This document shows, piece after piece, positions 7,980 through 17,953 of a stretch of DNA of 64,000 nt. Made by a program: the position numbers and the translations under genes. Each line of letters begins with the position of its first letter. Within the stretch, counting starts at the first letter, position 1. The notes beneath the pieces are model-generated. The model saw nothing but the letters and a program-made list of their open reading frames with translations. It made no database searches and was not told where the DNA came from. The stretch is from Cohaesibacter haloalkalitolerans (GTDB lineage: Bacteria; Pseudomonadota; Alphaproteobacteria; Rhizobiales; Cohaesibacteraceae), in the NCBI RefSeq assembly GCF_003574655.1, contig NZ_QNUM01000005.1, positions 430,242-494,241 of the forward strand, read 5' to 3'.

Positions 7980-9689
7980 ATGGCACTTTTGGAAATCAAG
8001 GATCTCCGGATCGAATTCCCAAGCCGACGCGGCACCATGGTCGCCGTCGACAAGGTTTCCCTGCAGGTCAATCCGGGTGAAGTTCTTGGCGTCGTCGGGG
8101 AATCTGGCGCCGGCAAGTCAACCATCGGCAACGCCGTCATCGGCCTTCTGGAGCCTCCCGGACGCATGGCTGCTGGTGAGGTCTACCTCAAGGGCGAGCG
8201 CATCGACAATCTCAGCGATCGGGAAAAGCGCAAGCTGCGTGGAAAGCGGATCGGCATGATCTTTCAGGATCCTCTGACCTCGCTCGATCCGCTTCAGACC
8301 ATCGAGAAGCAGTTGGTGGAAACCATCGAGCTGCATCTGGATGTAACCGAAGCCGAAGCAAAGGACCGTGCGGTTGATCTGTTGCGTCAGGTCGGTATCC
8401 CTGATCCGGAACACCGCGTCAAACAGTATCCGCATCAGTTTTCCGGTGGCATGCGCCAGCGTGTGGTCATCGCTCTTGCGCTTTGCGCCGAGCCGGAGGT
8501 GATTATTGCTGACGAACCGACAACGGCGCTCGACGTGTCCATTCAGGCTCAGATCCTGGAGCTGATCAAGAAGCTTTGCGTTGAGAAAAACGTTGGCATG
8601 ATGATCATCACCCACGATATGGGTGTGATTGCCGACGTCACCGACCGCGTTGCCGTCATGTACCGTGGCAATCTGGTGGAAGAGGGGACCACAGCCAAAA
8701 TTCTTGGTGATCCGGATCACCCCTATACCCAGAGCCTGATCAGTGCAGTTCCTCGTCCGGACAAGCGTCTTGATCGTTTTCCGCTGGTCGAATATATCGA
8801 ATCCGCAGGAGAAACGAAAAAGAGCCTAGACATTGCCAATCACTGGCTCGGTCAGGCTCGTGACTTCGGTGACCACTATACCGGCCCGCTGATTCACGTC
8901 GAAAATCTCTACATGCGGTTTCTGACCAAGAATTCGATCTTCAAGAAGAACCGGAGCTATTTCGACGCGGTGAAAGACGCCAACTTCGAAATCAATTCAG
9001 GTGAGATTTTCGGTCTTGTGGGCGAGAGTGGCAGTGGCAAGTCGACCATCGCCCGGATGATTTCCGGGCTCTACACCCCGGCAGAAGGCAGCATCTACTT
9101 TGCGGGGACCGATCTGACGCAGATCACCACCGAGAAGAAACGCGACCATTTCCGTCGGCAGATGCAGATGATCTTCCAGGATCCTTTCTCCTCGCTCAAT
9201 CCGCGCATGAAGGTCATGGACATCATTGCAGAGCCAATCCGCTTCCATGGGCTTGCCAGTTCCCGGGCCGAAACGGAAAGCATCGTCCGCGATCTGCTGG
9301 ATCACGTCGGGCTGGGTGTTGCTGCCGCAATGAAATATCCGCACGAGTTCTCGGGCGGTCAGCGTCAGCGCATTTCCATCGCCCGTGCTCTGGCGACCCG
9401 GCCACGCTTCCTGATCTGTGATGAACCAACCTCGGCTCTGGACGTGTCCATTCAGGCACAGATCCTCAACCTGCTCAAGGACCTGCAGGCCGAGCTCGGG
9501 TTGACGATGCTGTTCATCAGTCACGATCTGCCGGTCATCCGGCAGATGTGCGACAAGGTCGGCGTCATGCGTTATGGCCAGCTGCTGGAAGTTGCGGAGA
9601 CCGAACAGCTGTTCGAAAACCCGCAGCATGAATATTCCCAGCATCTGCTCGAACTGATGCCGAAACTGACCAACGTCAAGGCAGCCTGA
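7980..9689 (+). CDS. Fused DppD-DppF type ABC transporter ATPase
   Basis: A 569-residue protein with two complete nucleotide-binding domains that in E. coli are separate DppD and DppF. Domain 1 (about 1-265): Walker [10 protein letters not shown], signature FSGGMRQR, Walker B VIIADEPT. Domain 2 (about 300-560): Walker [10 protein letters not shown], signature FSGGQRQR, Walker [13 protein letters not shown]. Each is followed by the D-loop and a switch His (THDM, SHDL). The fusion is common in alphaproteobacterial peptide importers. Last gene of the operon, followed by a terminator. Confidence 0.92.
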   Translation: MALLEIKDLRIEFPSRRGTMVAVDKVSLQVNPGEVLGVVGESGAGKSTIGNAVIGLLEPPGRMAAGEVYLKGERIDNLSDREKRKLRGKRIGMIFQDPLTSLDPLQTIEKQLVETIELHLDVTEAEAKDRAVDLLRQVGIPDPEHRVKQYPHQFSGGMRQRVVIALALCAEPEVIIADEPTTALDVSIQAQILELIKKLCVEKNVGMMIITHDMGVIADVTDRVAVMYRGNLVEEGTTAKILGDPDHPYTQSLISAVPRPDKRLDRFPLVEYIESAGETKKSLDIANHWLGQARDFGDHYTGPLIHVENLYMRFLTKNSIFKKNRSYFDAVKDANFEINSGEIFGLVGESGSGKSTIARMISGLYTPAEGSIYFAGTDLTQITTEKKRDHFRRQMQMIFQDPFSSLNPRMKVMDIIAEPIRFHGLASSRAETESIVRDLLDHVGLGVAAAMKYPHEFSGGQRQRISIARALATRPRFLICDEPTSALDVSIQAQILNLLKDLQAELGLTMLFISHDLPVIRQMCDKVGVMRYGQLLEVAETEQLFENPQHEYSQHLLELMPKLTNVKAA

Positions 9690-9720
9690 TTGCAGACGGC
9701 CTGTACGGGAAGACACTGTG

Positions 9721-9750
9721 AAAGGCGCGGTTTCGACTGCGCCTTTTTCT
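9721..9750 (+). terminator. Rho-independent terminator of the peptide importer operon
   Basis: Stem AAAGGCGC / GCGCCTTT with a 10-nt loop and a following T-rich stretch, 31 bp after the ATPase stop. Confidence 0.85.
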
Positions 9751-10369
9751 TTGCTCTGCATTACCAGTCCGGCCCTTGCTTACATAGGGTTGCTGAGCGC
9801 ATTTCTTTGTATGGCCGTCATACGAAGGCCATATTGGCTGTGGCATCATCAAGAAAACGAGCAAGACTCGCCATTCTTTCGCAAGCGAAAGGAAAGGACC
9901 ATGGTGGCCGCTCGAATCGTGTAAGTTAGGGTGGTATAGCCACCGCACAGGACTGATTGGCACCCTGAAATTGGTCAACCATCGCTCAATTTTCAGCAAA
10001 ACGGTTTTGGGTCAGAAATACGGATTTTGCCGTTTGGGGAAAAGTCTTGGTGGAATTGCTCAGATCGTGCGCAACAGGAAAAGGCATATGCTTAAAAAAT
10101 GCCACTTTCGTCAGCTTTTTTTCTCTCCGCTTGTCTTTTTCAAAGTCCCAATCAATCATAAGGGAAATGCTGTAAAGGGGCGGGGAGAGTGGCTGGAGTG
10201 GAAAGCATGCGGCATATATACCTTTTTGACATATTGGCCGATTAAGAGAGTTTGTGTTTGCGTTTTATAAAGCATAACTGCGCCATAAATTGCAGGGATT
10301 GCATACTGTCATGTGGAGGGAAGCCTCCGTTTCGCCAATGGCACATTTTTCAACTGGACGTTCGGGCTC
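9751..10369. other. Long intergenic region upstream of glgP
   Basis: About 620 bp without a convincing gene. Visible structures: a perfect 7-bp stem CTTTCGC-AA-GCGAAAG at 9876-9891; an AAGGAAAGGA ribosome-site-like run followed by a 7-codon reading frame MVAARIV ending at 9923; a hairpin GGTGG-TATAG-CCACC at 9930-9944. Closer to glgP there is TTGACA at 10226-10231 and a TATAAA at 10266-10271, too far apart to call one promoter. The region may carry a leader or regulatory RNA for the glycogen operon; nothing is proven. Confidence 0.4.
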
Positions 10370-12757
10370 ATGAACACAAAGATTTTCCAAATCAAGCTAA
10401 AACAAGAAGTTCTGCGACACCTCAAATATTCTTTGGGGAAGGATCAGGGACACGCAACGCCCTATGACTGGCGGATGTCTCTTTCTTTGGCCCTGCGGGA
10501 CATCGTTGTTGACCCTTGGTTTGACAGCACGCGCAAGACTTACGACAGCAACGCAAAACGCGTCTATTATCTATCCATGGAATTCCTGATCGGTCGTCTG
10601 ATTGAAGACGTTGCGATCAACCTTGGCTTTGAAGATGTCGCACGCGAAACGATGCGTGAACTCGGGCAGGACTACAACGCCATTGTCGCCAACGAGCCGG
10701 ACGCTGCCCTCGGCAACGGCGGTCTTGGCCGTCTGGCCGCCTGCTTCCTTGACTCGCTGGCCACCCTCGGTATTCCGGCCCACGGTTATGGCATTCGCTA
10801 TGAACATGGTCTGTTCGAACAGCATTTTGAAAACGGCGCGCAGGTCGAAACCGCTGAAGGCTGGCTTGCCCAGCGCAACGTCTGGGAATTCGAACGACCG
10901 GAAGTCGCCTATATCATCGCCTTCGGCGGTCATGTCAGTGAATCCGACGGTCGCGCCGTGTGGTATCCGGCCGAGACCGTAAAGGCACAGGCCTATGACG
11001 CACCGGCTCTCGGCTGGCAGGCAAAATGGTGCAACACGTTGCGCCTCTGGTCGGCAAAACCGACCCGCGCCTTCGACCTTGAGAGCTTCAACCGCGGCGA
11101 CTTCCTGGCTGCAAGTGCCCCTGAGGCGCTGGCCAGAACCATTTCCCGCGTTCTTTATCCAGATGACACGACCGAAACCGGCAAGGAGTTGCGCCTCAAG
11201 CAGGAATACTTCTTCACCTCGGCGTCCATTCAGGACCTTATCCGCCGCTATCGCTCGACCAATGATGATTTGCGCGATCTGCCAAAGAAGGCTGCCATCC
11301 AGCTCAACGACACCCACCCGGCCATCGCCGGTCCAGAACTGGTTCGCTTGTTGACCGACATCCATGGCATCGAAATCTACGAAGCCATTGACATTGCCAG
11401 AAAGTGCCTTGGCTATACCAACCATACGCTCCTGCCGGAAGCTCTGGAACGGTGGCCGGAGCAACTGTTTGCCCGTATCCTGCCGCGTCACTATCGCATC
11501 ATCGAGATCATTCAGGACCAACACCTCAAGCAAACCGGTTCCAATATCCGCATCATCAACAATGGTAACGTCAATATGGGCGAGTTGGCCTTTATCATGG
11601 CCTCTCATGTCAACGGCGTTTCTGCTCTGCATACGGAACTGGTCAAGGAAACGGTCTTCCACGATCTGCATCAGGTCTATCCAAAGCGGATCATCAACGA
11701 GACCAATGGCATCACCCCTCGTCGCTGGCTCTATGACTGCAACAAGCCGCTGCGCGACCTTATCAACTCGTCTATCGGTATCGAATGGCCGGATGATCTG
11801 GAACAGCTTGAACGCCTCAATGTCTATGCCGATGACGCCGTCTTCCAGGAGGAGTTTCACAAGGCCAAGCTGGCAAACAAGAAGCGCTTCATCAACTGGC
11901 TGTCTGAGCGGCACGAGGTCAATATCGACCCGAATGCAATGCTCGACATTCAGGTCAAGCGTATCCATGAGTACAAGCGCCAGCTGATGAACCTGTTCGA
12001 GGCGGTTGCCTACTGGAACGAGATCAAGGAAAACCCGAAGAAGGAATGGACGCCACGCGTCAAGGTCTTTGGTGGCAAGGCGGCTCCCGGCTATGAAGTG
12101 GCCAAGAGGATCATTCATCTGATCAATGATGTTGCTGCCGTGATCAACAAGGATCCGGTAACCAAGGATTATCTGCAGATCATCTTCCCGGAAAACTACA
12201 ATGTTTCCATGGCGGAGATCTTGATGCCCGCCGCCGACCTGTCCGAGCAGATCTCGACCGCAGGCAAGGAGGCGTCCGGTACCGGCAACATGAAGTTTGC
12301 CCTCAACGGTGCCTTGACTGTCGGGACGCTCGACGGGGCCAACGTGGAAATCAGGGAGCATGTCGGGGCGGAGAACTTCTATCTGTTCGGTCTTACCGCC
12401 GAGGAAGCCTTCGAGCGCCGCACCCAGCAGGATTATTCCCGCCACGCCATCGAGGCAAGTCCGCGGCTCTATCGTGTGCTCAATCAGATCGCCAGCGGCG
12501 TATTTTCGCCAAGCGAACCGCACCGGTACGGCTCCATCGTTCAGATGATGTATGAGAGTGACTACTTCCTCGTCACCTGCGATTTCGACGACTATTTCGA
12601 AACCCAGCGCAAGATCGACAAGGATTATCTCAACACCAAGGACTGGACTCGCAAGGCCATTCTGAACACGGCCAACATGGGCTGGTTCTCGTCTGATCGC
12701 ACGATCAAGGGCTACGCAAAAGACATCTGGGACACCAAGTCCCTCTACGAACGCTGA
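10370..12757 (+). CDS. glgP: Glycogen/alpha-glucan phosphorylase
   Basis: A 795-residue GT35 phosphorylase (from the ATG at 10370), the normal family length. It splits alpha-1,4-glucan with phosphate to glucose-1-phosphate, using PLP bound to the Lys of EASGTGNMKFALNG (about residue 642). Other landmarks: VYYLSMEFLIGR, LGNGGLGRLAACFLDS, QLNDTHPA, and ETNGITPRRWL. A GTG at 10313 next to GGAGG would add 19 residues; the family N-terminus does not decide it. First gene of the glycogen cluster; a strong hairpin separates it from glgB. Confidence 0.94.
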   Translation: MNTKIFQIKLKQEVLRHLKYSLGKDQGHATPYDWRMSLSLALRDIVVDPWFDSTRKTYDSNAKRVYYLSMEFLIGRLIEDVAINLGFEDVARETMRELGQDYNAIVANEPDAALGNGGLGRLAACFLDSLATLGIPAHGYGIRYEHGLFEQHFENGAQVETAEGWLAQRNVWEFERPEVAYIIAFGGHVSESDGRAVWYPAETVKAQAYDAPALGWQAKWCNTLRLWSAKPTRAFDLESFNRGDFLAASAPEALARTISRVLYPDDTTETGKELRLKQEYFFTSASIQDLIRRYRSTNDDLRDLPKKAAIQLNDTHPAIAGPELVRLLTDIHGIEIYEAIDIARKCLGYTNHTLLPEALERWPEQLFARILPRHYRIIEIIQDQHLKQTGSNIRIINNGNVNMGELAFIMASHVNGVSALHTELVKETVFHDLHQVYPKRIINETNGITPRRWLYDCNKPLRDLINSSIGIEWPDDLEQLERLNVYADDAVFQEEFHKAKLANKKRFINWLSERHEVNIDPNAMLDIQVKRIHEYKRQLMNLFEAVAYWNEIKENPKKEWTPRVKVFGGKAAPGYEVAKRIIHLINDVAAVINKDPVTKDYLQIIFPENYNVSMAEILMPAADLSEQISTAGKEASGTGNMKFALNGALTVGTLDGANVEIREHVGAENFYLFGLTAEEAFERRTQQDYSRHAIEASPRLYRVLNQIASGVFSPSEPHRYGSIVQMMYESDYFLVTCDFDDYFETQRKIDKDYLNTKDWTRKAILNTANMGWFSSDRTIKGYAKDIWDTKSLYER

Positions 12758-12771
12758 TTGTTTCAAGTCAT

Positions 12772-12801
12772 CCGATGGCGCCGGGAATCTGGCGCCATCG
12801 G
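12772..12801 (+). other. Strong hairpin between glgP and glgB
   Basis: An 11-bp perfect stem CCGATGGCGCC / GGCGCCATCGG with an 8-nt loop, 14 bp after the glgP stop. No T tract follows (AAATCTAGAG), so it is not a classic terminator. It could stabilise the glgP mRNA end or act with Rho. glgB starts 168 bp further on and may have its own promoter. Confidence 0.6.
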
Positions 12802-12969
12802 AAATCTAGAGTTGTTAGGAAAATCCGTTTTTTAAAAGAATATCAGGCGCTGCGACAAATGGGCATATGAAATTCTAGGTTAAAAAAACAAAGGGATACG
12901 ACTTTTCTGGCAGTTCCATTTGCGGATCACATGCTCTAGCGTAAAAATACACAAAGGGGGAGCAGGGCT

Positions 12970-15174
12970 ATGACATCATATACCTCAAGACGCGATGCCC
13001 AGTCCATTCAGGACGGTATTCACAGCAATCCATTTTCTCTATTGGGTTTGCAGGAATGGGAGGGCAAGCTCATTGTGCGAGCCTTTGTTCCTGGTGCATC
13101 GGAAATTGAAGTCATCGACTATGAAACCGGCAGCGTAATTGCTGAGCTAGAACGGGACGATTTCGCACCGGATCTGTTTGCCAAGCCGATTGAAGGCCGG
13201 ACAGAGCGGTTCGCCTACAAGCTGCGCGTCACCCGCGGCGACCATGTCTGGCTTCAGGAAGATCCCTACCGATTTGGCCCGGTCATTGGCGAGCTGGACG
13301 AATATCTGCTGGGTGAGGGGACCCATCAGGCGCTCTGGAAGGTGCTTGGTGCGCATGTGATGACCCATGAAGGGGTTGCCGGGACGCACTTCGCCGTGTG
13401 GGCTCCCAATGCCCGCCGCGCTTCTGTTGTTGGTAACTGGAATAACTGGGATGGCCGACGTCATCTGATGCGGCCGCGAGGTGTCACCGGCGTCTGGGAA
13501 ATTTTCATTCCCGGTGTTTCGGAAGGTGAAGCCTATAAATACGAGCTGCTGAACAGACAGGGCCAGTTGCTGCCACTGAAAGCCGATCCGGTTGGTTTCG
13601 GTTCCGAACACGCACCGCGTACCGCTTCGATCGTTCGCAAGCTTGATGGGCATTCGTGGAACGATGGCGAATGGATGAAAAACCGTTCGGGAAGCACCGG
13701 GATTGACAAGCCGATTTCCATTTATGAGGTCCATCTGGGGTCCTGGCGCAAGGTTCAGGACGAGGGCAACCGCCCGCTGTCCTATTATGAGCTTTCCCAG
13801 CAGCTGGTCGACTATGTCAAGGACATGGGCTTTACCCATGTCGAGTTGATGCCGATCTCCGAATATCCGTTTGATGGCTCCTGGGGTTATCAGCCGGTTG
13901 GTTTGTTCGCCCCCACCATCCGGCACGGCACGCTGGAAGAATTCCGCGGCATGGTGGAAGCGTTTCACGCCGCCGGTATCGGGGTGCTGATTGACTGGGT
14001 GCCGGGACACTTCCCCGAAGACGCTCACGGTCTGGCGCGCTTCGATGGTACGGCACTTTATGAGCATGAGGATCGCCGCGAAGGGTTCCATCCGGACTGG
14101 AATACGCTGGTTTATAACTATGGCCGTCGCGAAGTGGCCAACTTCCTGTCGGCAAACGCGCTTTACTGGCTCAAGGAACATCATGTCGATGGTCTGCGCG
14201 TTGACGCAGTTGCGTCCATGCTCTATCGCGACTATTCCCGCAAGGAAGGCGAGTGGATCCCGAACAAGGACGGCGGCCGCGAAAATTACGAAGCGATCGA
14301 TTTCCTGCGCAACATGAACATCACGGCCTACCGTGAAGCGCAAGGCATCGTGACCATCGCTGAAGAATCGACCGCATTTCCCGGCGTCAGTGCTCCCACC
14401 AATCATGGCGGTCTGGGCTTTGGCTACAAATGGAATATGGGGTGGATGAACGACACCCTGCGCTATATGTCCCATGAGCCGGTGCATCGCAAATACCATC
14501 ACCACGACATGACCTTCGGTATGCATTATGCCTATTCGGAGAATTACATTCTTCCGTTGAGCCATGACGAGGTCGTTCACGGCAAGGGATCGCTCCTCAG
14601 CCGCATGCCTGGCTATCCGGCGGACCAGTTTGCCAACCTCAGGGCCTATTACGGCTATATGTGGGGCCATCCGGGCAAGAAGCTGCTGTTCATGGGTGGC
14701 GAATTTGCGCAGGGCGAGGAGTGGAACCATACCCAGAGCCTTGACTGGCATCTGCTGCAATATGACTTCCAGCGCGGCGTGCAGTCGCTCGTGCGCGATC
14801 TGAACCGGGTCTACCGGGAGGTGCCCGCCCTTCATAAATATGATTGCAAGCCGCGCGGCTTTGAATGGATCGAATGCCATTCTGCTGAAAACTCGGTGTT
14901 TGCATGGATCCGTTATGGAGACGAGGGCGACGCCCCGGTTCTTATCGTCAGCAACATGACTCCGGTCGAACGTCAGAACTACCGTCTGGGCGTTCCCAAA
15001 GCCGGACGTTGGGTAGAAATTCTCAACACCGATTCAAGCCTTTACGCAGGAGGAGGTCGCGGCAACCTTGGCGCATCCGTAACCGAAAACATTCCCTCGC
15101 ATGAGAGAGAGGTTTCGCTGTCACTGACATTGCCACCGCTTTCCACGCTCTATTTTCAACTGGAGCAGGCGTGA
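12970..15174 (+). CDS. glgB: 1,4-alpha-glucan branching enzyme
   Basis: A 734-residue GH13 branching enzyme. Order: N-terminal glgB N1 domain (about 15-105), CBM48 (about 115-215, HFAVWAPNARRASVVGNWNNWD), catalytic barrel (about 250-600), all-beta C-terminal domain. Catalytic residues are visible: Asp in GLRVDAVASMLYRDY, Glu in IAEEST, Asp in LSHDEVVHG. The start follows GGGGAGCAGGG. It makes alpha-1,6 branches in glycogen and leads the glgBCAX-malQ run. Confidence 0.95.
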   Translation: MTSYTSRRDAQSIQDGIHSNPFSLLGLQEWEGKLIVRAFVPGASEIEVIDYETGSVIAELERDDFAPDLFAKPIEGRTERFAYKLRVTRGDHVWLQEDPYRFGPVIGELDEYLLGEGTHQALWKVLGAHVMTHEGVAGTHFAVWAPNARRASVVGNWNNWDGRRHLMRPRGVTGVWEIFIPGVSEGEAYKYELLNRQGQLLPLKADPVGFGSEHAPRTASIVRKLDGHSWNDGEWMKNRSGSTGIDKPISIYEVHLGSWRKVQDEGNRPLSYYELSQQLVDYVKDMGFTHVELMPISEYPFDGSWGYQPVGLFAPTIRHGTLEEFRGMVEAFHAAGIGVLIDWVPGHFPEDAHGLARFDGTALYEHEDRREGFHPDWNTLVYNYGRREVANFLSANALYWLKEHHVDGLRVDAVASMLYRDYSRKEGEWIPNKDGGRENYEAIDFLRNMNITAYREAQGIVTIAEESTAFPGVSAPTNHGGLGFGYKWNMGWMNDTLRYMSHEPVHRKYHHHDMTFGMHYAYSENYILPLSHDEVVHGKGSLLSRMPGYPADQFANLRAYYGYMWGHPGKKLLFMGGEFAQGEEWNHTQSLDWHLLQYDFQRGVQSLVRDLNRVYREVPALHKYDCKPRGFEWIECHSAENSVFAWIRYGDEGDAPVLIVSNMTPVERQNYRLGVPKAGRWVEILNTDSSLYAGGGRGNLGASVTENIPSHEREVSLSLTLPPLSTLYFQLEQA

Positions 15175-15221
15175 ACAGGATTTGAGGATATGAACACAAG
15201 TGATAGTGGGGAGAGCATTCT

Positions 15222-16487
15222 ATGAAACTTGATCGTGAAACGTCCAGACTTGCCAATCAGTCGATGGCATTTATCCTGGCAGGGGGCAAGGGCAGCCGTC
15301 TGCAGGAGTTGACCGAAAAGCGCTCCAAGCCTGCCATGTATTTTGGCGGCAAGAGCCGCATCATTGACTTTGCTCTTTCCAACGCCGTGAACTCCGGCAT
15401 CCGCCGCATTGGCGTTGCCACTCAGTACAAAGCCCACAGCCTCATTCGCCACCTGCAGCGCGGCTGGAGCTTCCTCAGGGAAGAACGTAACGAGTTTCTC
15501 GACATTCTTCCCGCTTCCCAGCGCATGAATGATGAAGCCTGGTATCAGGGCACATCCGATGCCATCTATCAGAACCTCGATATTCTGGAAAGCTACGGCC
15601 CGAAATATATTGTCATTCTCGCCGGTGACCATATCTACAAGCAGGACTATGCCCTCATGGTCCGCCAGCATGTCGAGACCGGCGCCGACGTTACCGTCGG
15701 TTCGATTGAGGTGCCGCTGGCCGATGCCAGCGCATTTGGTGTCATGAAGGTCGACAAGAATGATCGCATTCTCGAGTTTGTCGAAAAGCCGGCCAACCCG
15801 CCAGCAATGCCTAACGATCCGACCCGTGCTCTGGCGTCCATGGGCATTTATGTCTTTGAAGCCAAATTCCTTTATGAGATTCTCAAGGAAGAAGCACTCA
15901 ACCCTGACACCCATCATGACTTCGGCAAGGATATCATCCCGAAACTGGTCAAGGAGGGCAAGGCTGTTGCTCACCCGTTCAGCCGCTCCTGTATCCGGTC
16001 GGGTCTTGAAATCAAACCTTACTGGCGCGATGTGGGCACGATCGATGCCTTCTGGGAAGCCAATATCGATTTGACCGACTTCATTCCGGAACTCGACATC
16101 TATGACAATGACTGGCCAATCTGGACCCATCAGGAACTGACCCCGCCAGCCAAGTTCATCCACGACGAGGAAGGGCGCCGCGGTCAGGCTGTTTCATCCA
16201 TGGTGTCGGGCGGTTGCATCATCTCCGGTTCGTCACTGAACCGTTGTCTGCTGTTTACCGGCGTGAAGGCGCACTCCTTCTCCAAGATGAGCGGCGTCGT
16301 AGCGCTTCCATACGCCGAGATCAACCGGGAAGCCCGGCTCAAGGATGTGGTCATCGACCGCGATGTCAAAATCCCGGCTGGTCTGGTCGTTGGTGAAGAT
16401 CCCGAATTGGATGCCAAGCGGTTCCGCCGCACAGAAAAGGGCATCTGCCTGATAACGCAGTCCATGATTGACAAACTGGACCTTTAG
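15222..16487 (+). CDS. glgC: Glucose-1-phosphate adenylyltransferase (ADP-glucose pyrophosphorylase)
   Basis: A 421-residue enzyme that makes ADP-glucose, the committed and allosterically controlled step of bacterial glycogen synthesis. N-terminal nucleotidyltransferase motif [23 protein letters not shown], then [14 protein letters not shown], the sugar-phosphate site region FVEKPANPP, and a C-terminal left-handed beta-helix (about 300-410). The stop codon is followed at once by the glgA start, which indicates coupled translation. Confidence 0.96.
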   Translation: MKLDRETSRLANQSMAFILAGGKGSRLQELTEKRSKPAMYFGGKSRIIDFALSNAVNSGIRRIGVATQYKAHSLIRHLQRGWSFLREERNEFLDILPASQRMNDEAWYQGTSDAIYQNLDILESYGPKYIVILAGDHIYKQDYALMVRQHVETGADVTVGSIEVPLADASAFGVMKVDKNDRILEFVEKPANPPAMPNDPTRALASMGIYVFEAKFLYEILKEEALNPDTHHDFGKDIIPKLVKEGKAVAHPFSRSCIRSGLEIKPYWRDVGTIDAFWEANIDLTDFIPELDIYDNDWPIWTHQELTPPAKFIHDEEGRRGQAVSSMVSGGCIISGSSLNRCLLFTGVKAHSFSKMSGVVALPYAEINREARLKDVVIDRDVKIPAGLVVGEDPELDAKRFRRTEKGICLITQSMIDKLDL

Positions 16488-17924
16488 ATGAACGTACTTT
16501 TTGTAGCTTCCGAATGCTCACCATTCGTGAAAACCGGCGGCCTGGCCGATGTTATCGGCTCCGTGCCAAAGGCTCTTGAACATCTTGGTCATACGATCAA
16601 AATCCTTCTGCCAGCTTACCCCGATGTGAGTGGCTGGCTGAAGCATGGCGATGTTCTTCTGGAATTGGAAGATCTCTTCGGAGGCCCGGCCCGCGTCTAT
16701 TCGGTGCGGGCCAAGGGGCTTAACCTTCTCTTGTTGGATGCGCCCCATTTGTACGACAGAAAAGGCACCCTCTATCTCGATGAAGAGGGGTTCGACTGGG
16801 AGGATAATCCTGTCCGGTTCGGAGCCCTCTCGCTCATCGGCGCAAAGATTGGACTCGACGGCATCGGCGGCTGGAAGCCTGAGCTTGTTCACGTTCACGA
16901 CTGGCAGGCCGGGCTCGTTCCGGTCTATATGAAGCAGTCCGGACGACAGGCGCCTCCAACTGTCATGACCATTCACAACATCGCCTTTCAGGGCCTGTTT
17001 GACGGCAGCGTCGTCCAGACCCTTGGCTTGTCCGAGGGCATGTTCAATCCGGATGGCTTTGAATACTGGGGGCATGCCGGGTTCCTCAAGGGCGGTCTGG
17101 CTTTTGCCGACAAGATCACCACGGTCAGCCCGACCTATGCAACTGAACTGCTGACGCCGGAATTCGGCATGGGTCTGGAAGGCCTGCTCAGAAGCCGGAA
17201 GCAGGACCTTTCGGGTATTCTCAATGGCATTGACCTCACGGTCTGGGACCCGCAGGAAGATTCTGCACTGGTGAAAACCTACAGCCCCAAGAGCCTCAAG
17301 CGAAAAGCCGCCAATCGCCAGTGGCTGGAGGACCGGTTCAATCTGGTCAGCAACGCCGATGCCCCTCTGTTTGGCGTGGTCTCGCGGCTCACTACCCAGA
17401 AAGGTCTTGATCTGCTGCTTGAAGTCATTCCAACGCTCATTGAGCGGAATGCGCGTCTTGTGGTGCTGGGCAACGGTGACAAGAAACTGGAAGAAGCCTA
17501 TCTCGCCGCCGCAGCTCAGGCACCAGATCATGTTGCCGTTGAGATTGGCTACAACGAAGAGCTGGCCCATCAGATTCAGGGCGGTGTCGATGCCCTTCTC
17601 GTGCCGTCCCGTTTCGAGCCTTGCGGTCTGACTCAGCTTTACGCACTGCGCTATGGCACGATTCCGGTTGTCTCTCGCACAGGCGGTCTGGCTGATACGG
17701 TTGTTGACGCGAATGCGGCGGCTCTGGCCACCAAATGCGCAACCGGCATTCAGTATTCGCCCTCTACGGTGGAAGCCCTGGAAATGGCAGTTCACAGAAC
17801 CTGCGACTTGTTCAGTGACAACAAGAAATGGAAATCGATGATGCGCCGCGCGATGTTTGCAGAAGTCGGGTGGGATCAGTCGGCCAAGCTTTATGAAGAA
17901 CTCTACCAGTCGCTGGTGAAATAG
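16488..17924 (+). CDS. glgA: Glycogen synthase (ADP-glucose type)
   Basis: A 478-residue GT5 enzyme. N-terminal ADP-glucose binding motif SECSPFVKTGGLADVIGSVP is complete (KTGGL). GT-B second domain carries the conserved FEPCGLTQLYALRYGTIPVV segment. It elongates alpha-1,4 chains from the GlgC product. Starts on the base after the glgC stop. Confidence 0.96.
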   Translation: MNVLFVASECSPFVKTGGLADVIGSVPKALEHLGHTIKILLPAYPDVSGWLKHGDVLLELEDLFGGPARVYSVRAKGLNLLLLDAPHLYDRKGTLYLDEEGFDWEDNPVRFGALSLIGAKIGLDGIGGWKPELVHVHDWQAGLVPVYMKQSGRQAPPTVMTIHNIAFQGLFDGSVVQTLGLSEGMFNPDGFEYWGHAGFLKGGLAFADKITTVSPTYATELLTPEFGMGLEGLLRSRKQDLSGILNGIDLTVWDPQEDSALVKTYSPKSLKRKAANRQWLEDRFNLVSNADAPLFGVVSRLTTQKGLDLLLEVIPTLIERNARLVVLGNGDKKLEEAYLAAAAQAPDHVAVEIGYNEELAHQIQGGVDALLVPSRFEPCGLTQLYALRYGTIPVVSRTGGLADTVVDANAAALATKCATGIQYSPSTVEALEMAVHRTCDLFSDNKKWKSMMRRAMFAEVGWDQSAKLYEELYQSLVK

Positions 17925-17953
17925 ATGGCTGTGCCCTTTAGGACCGATCATTG

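Noticed and set aside
10571..12766. 731-codon open frame antisense to glgP
   Set aside because: It mirrors glgP codon structure, has no family features, and glgP is certain.
13147..14880. 577-codon open frame antisense to glgB
   Set aside because: Shadow of glgB caused by codon bias; no domain recognised.
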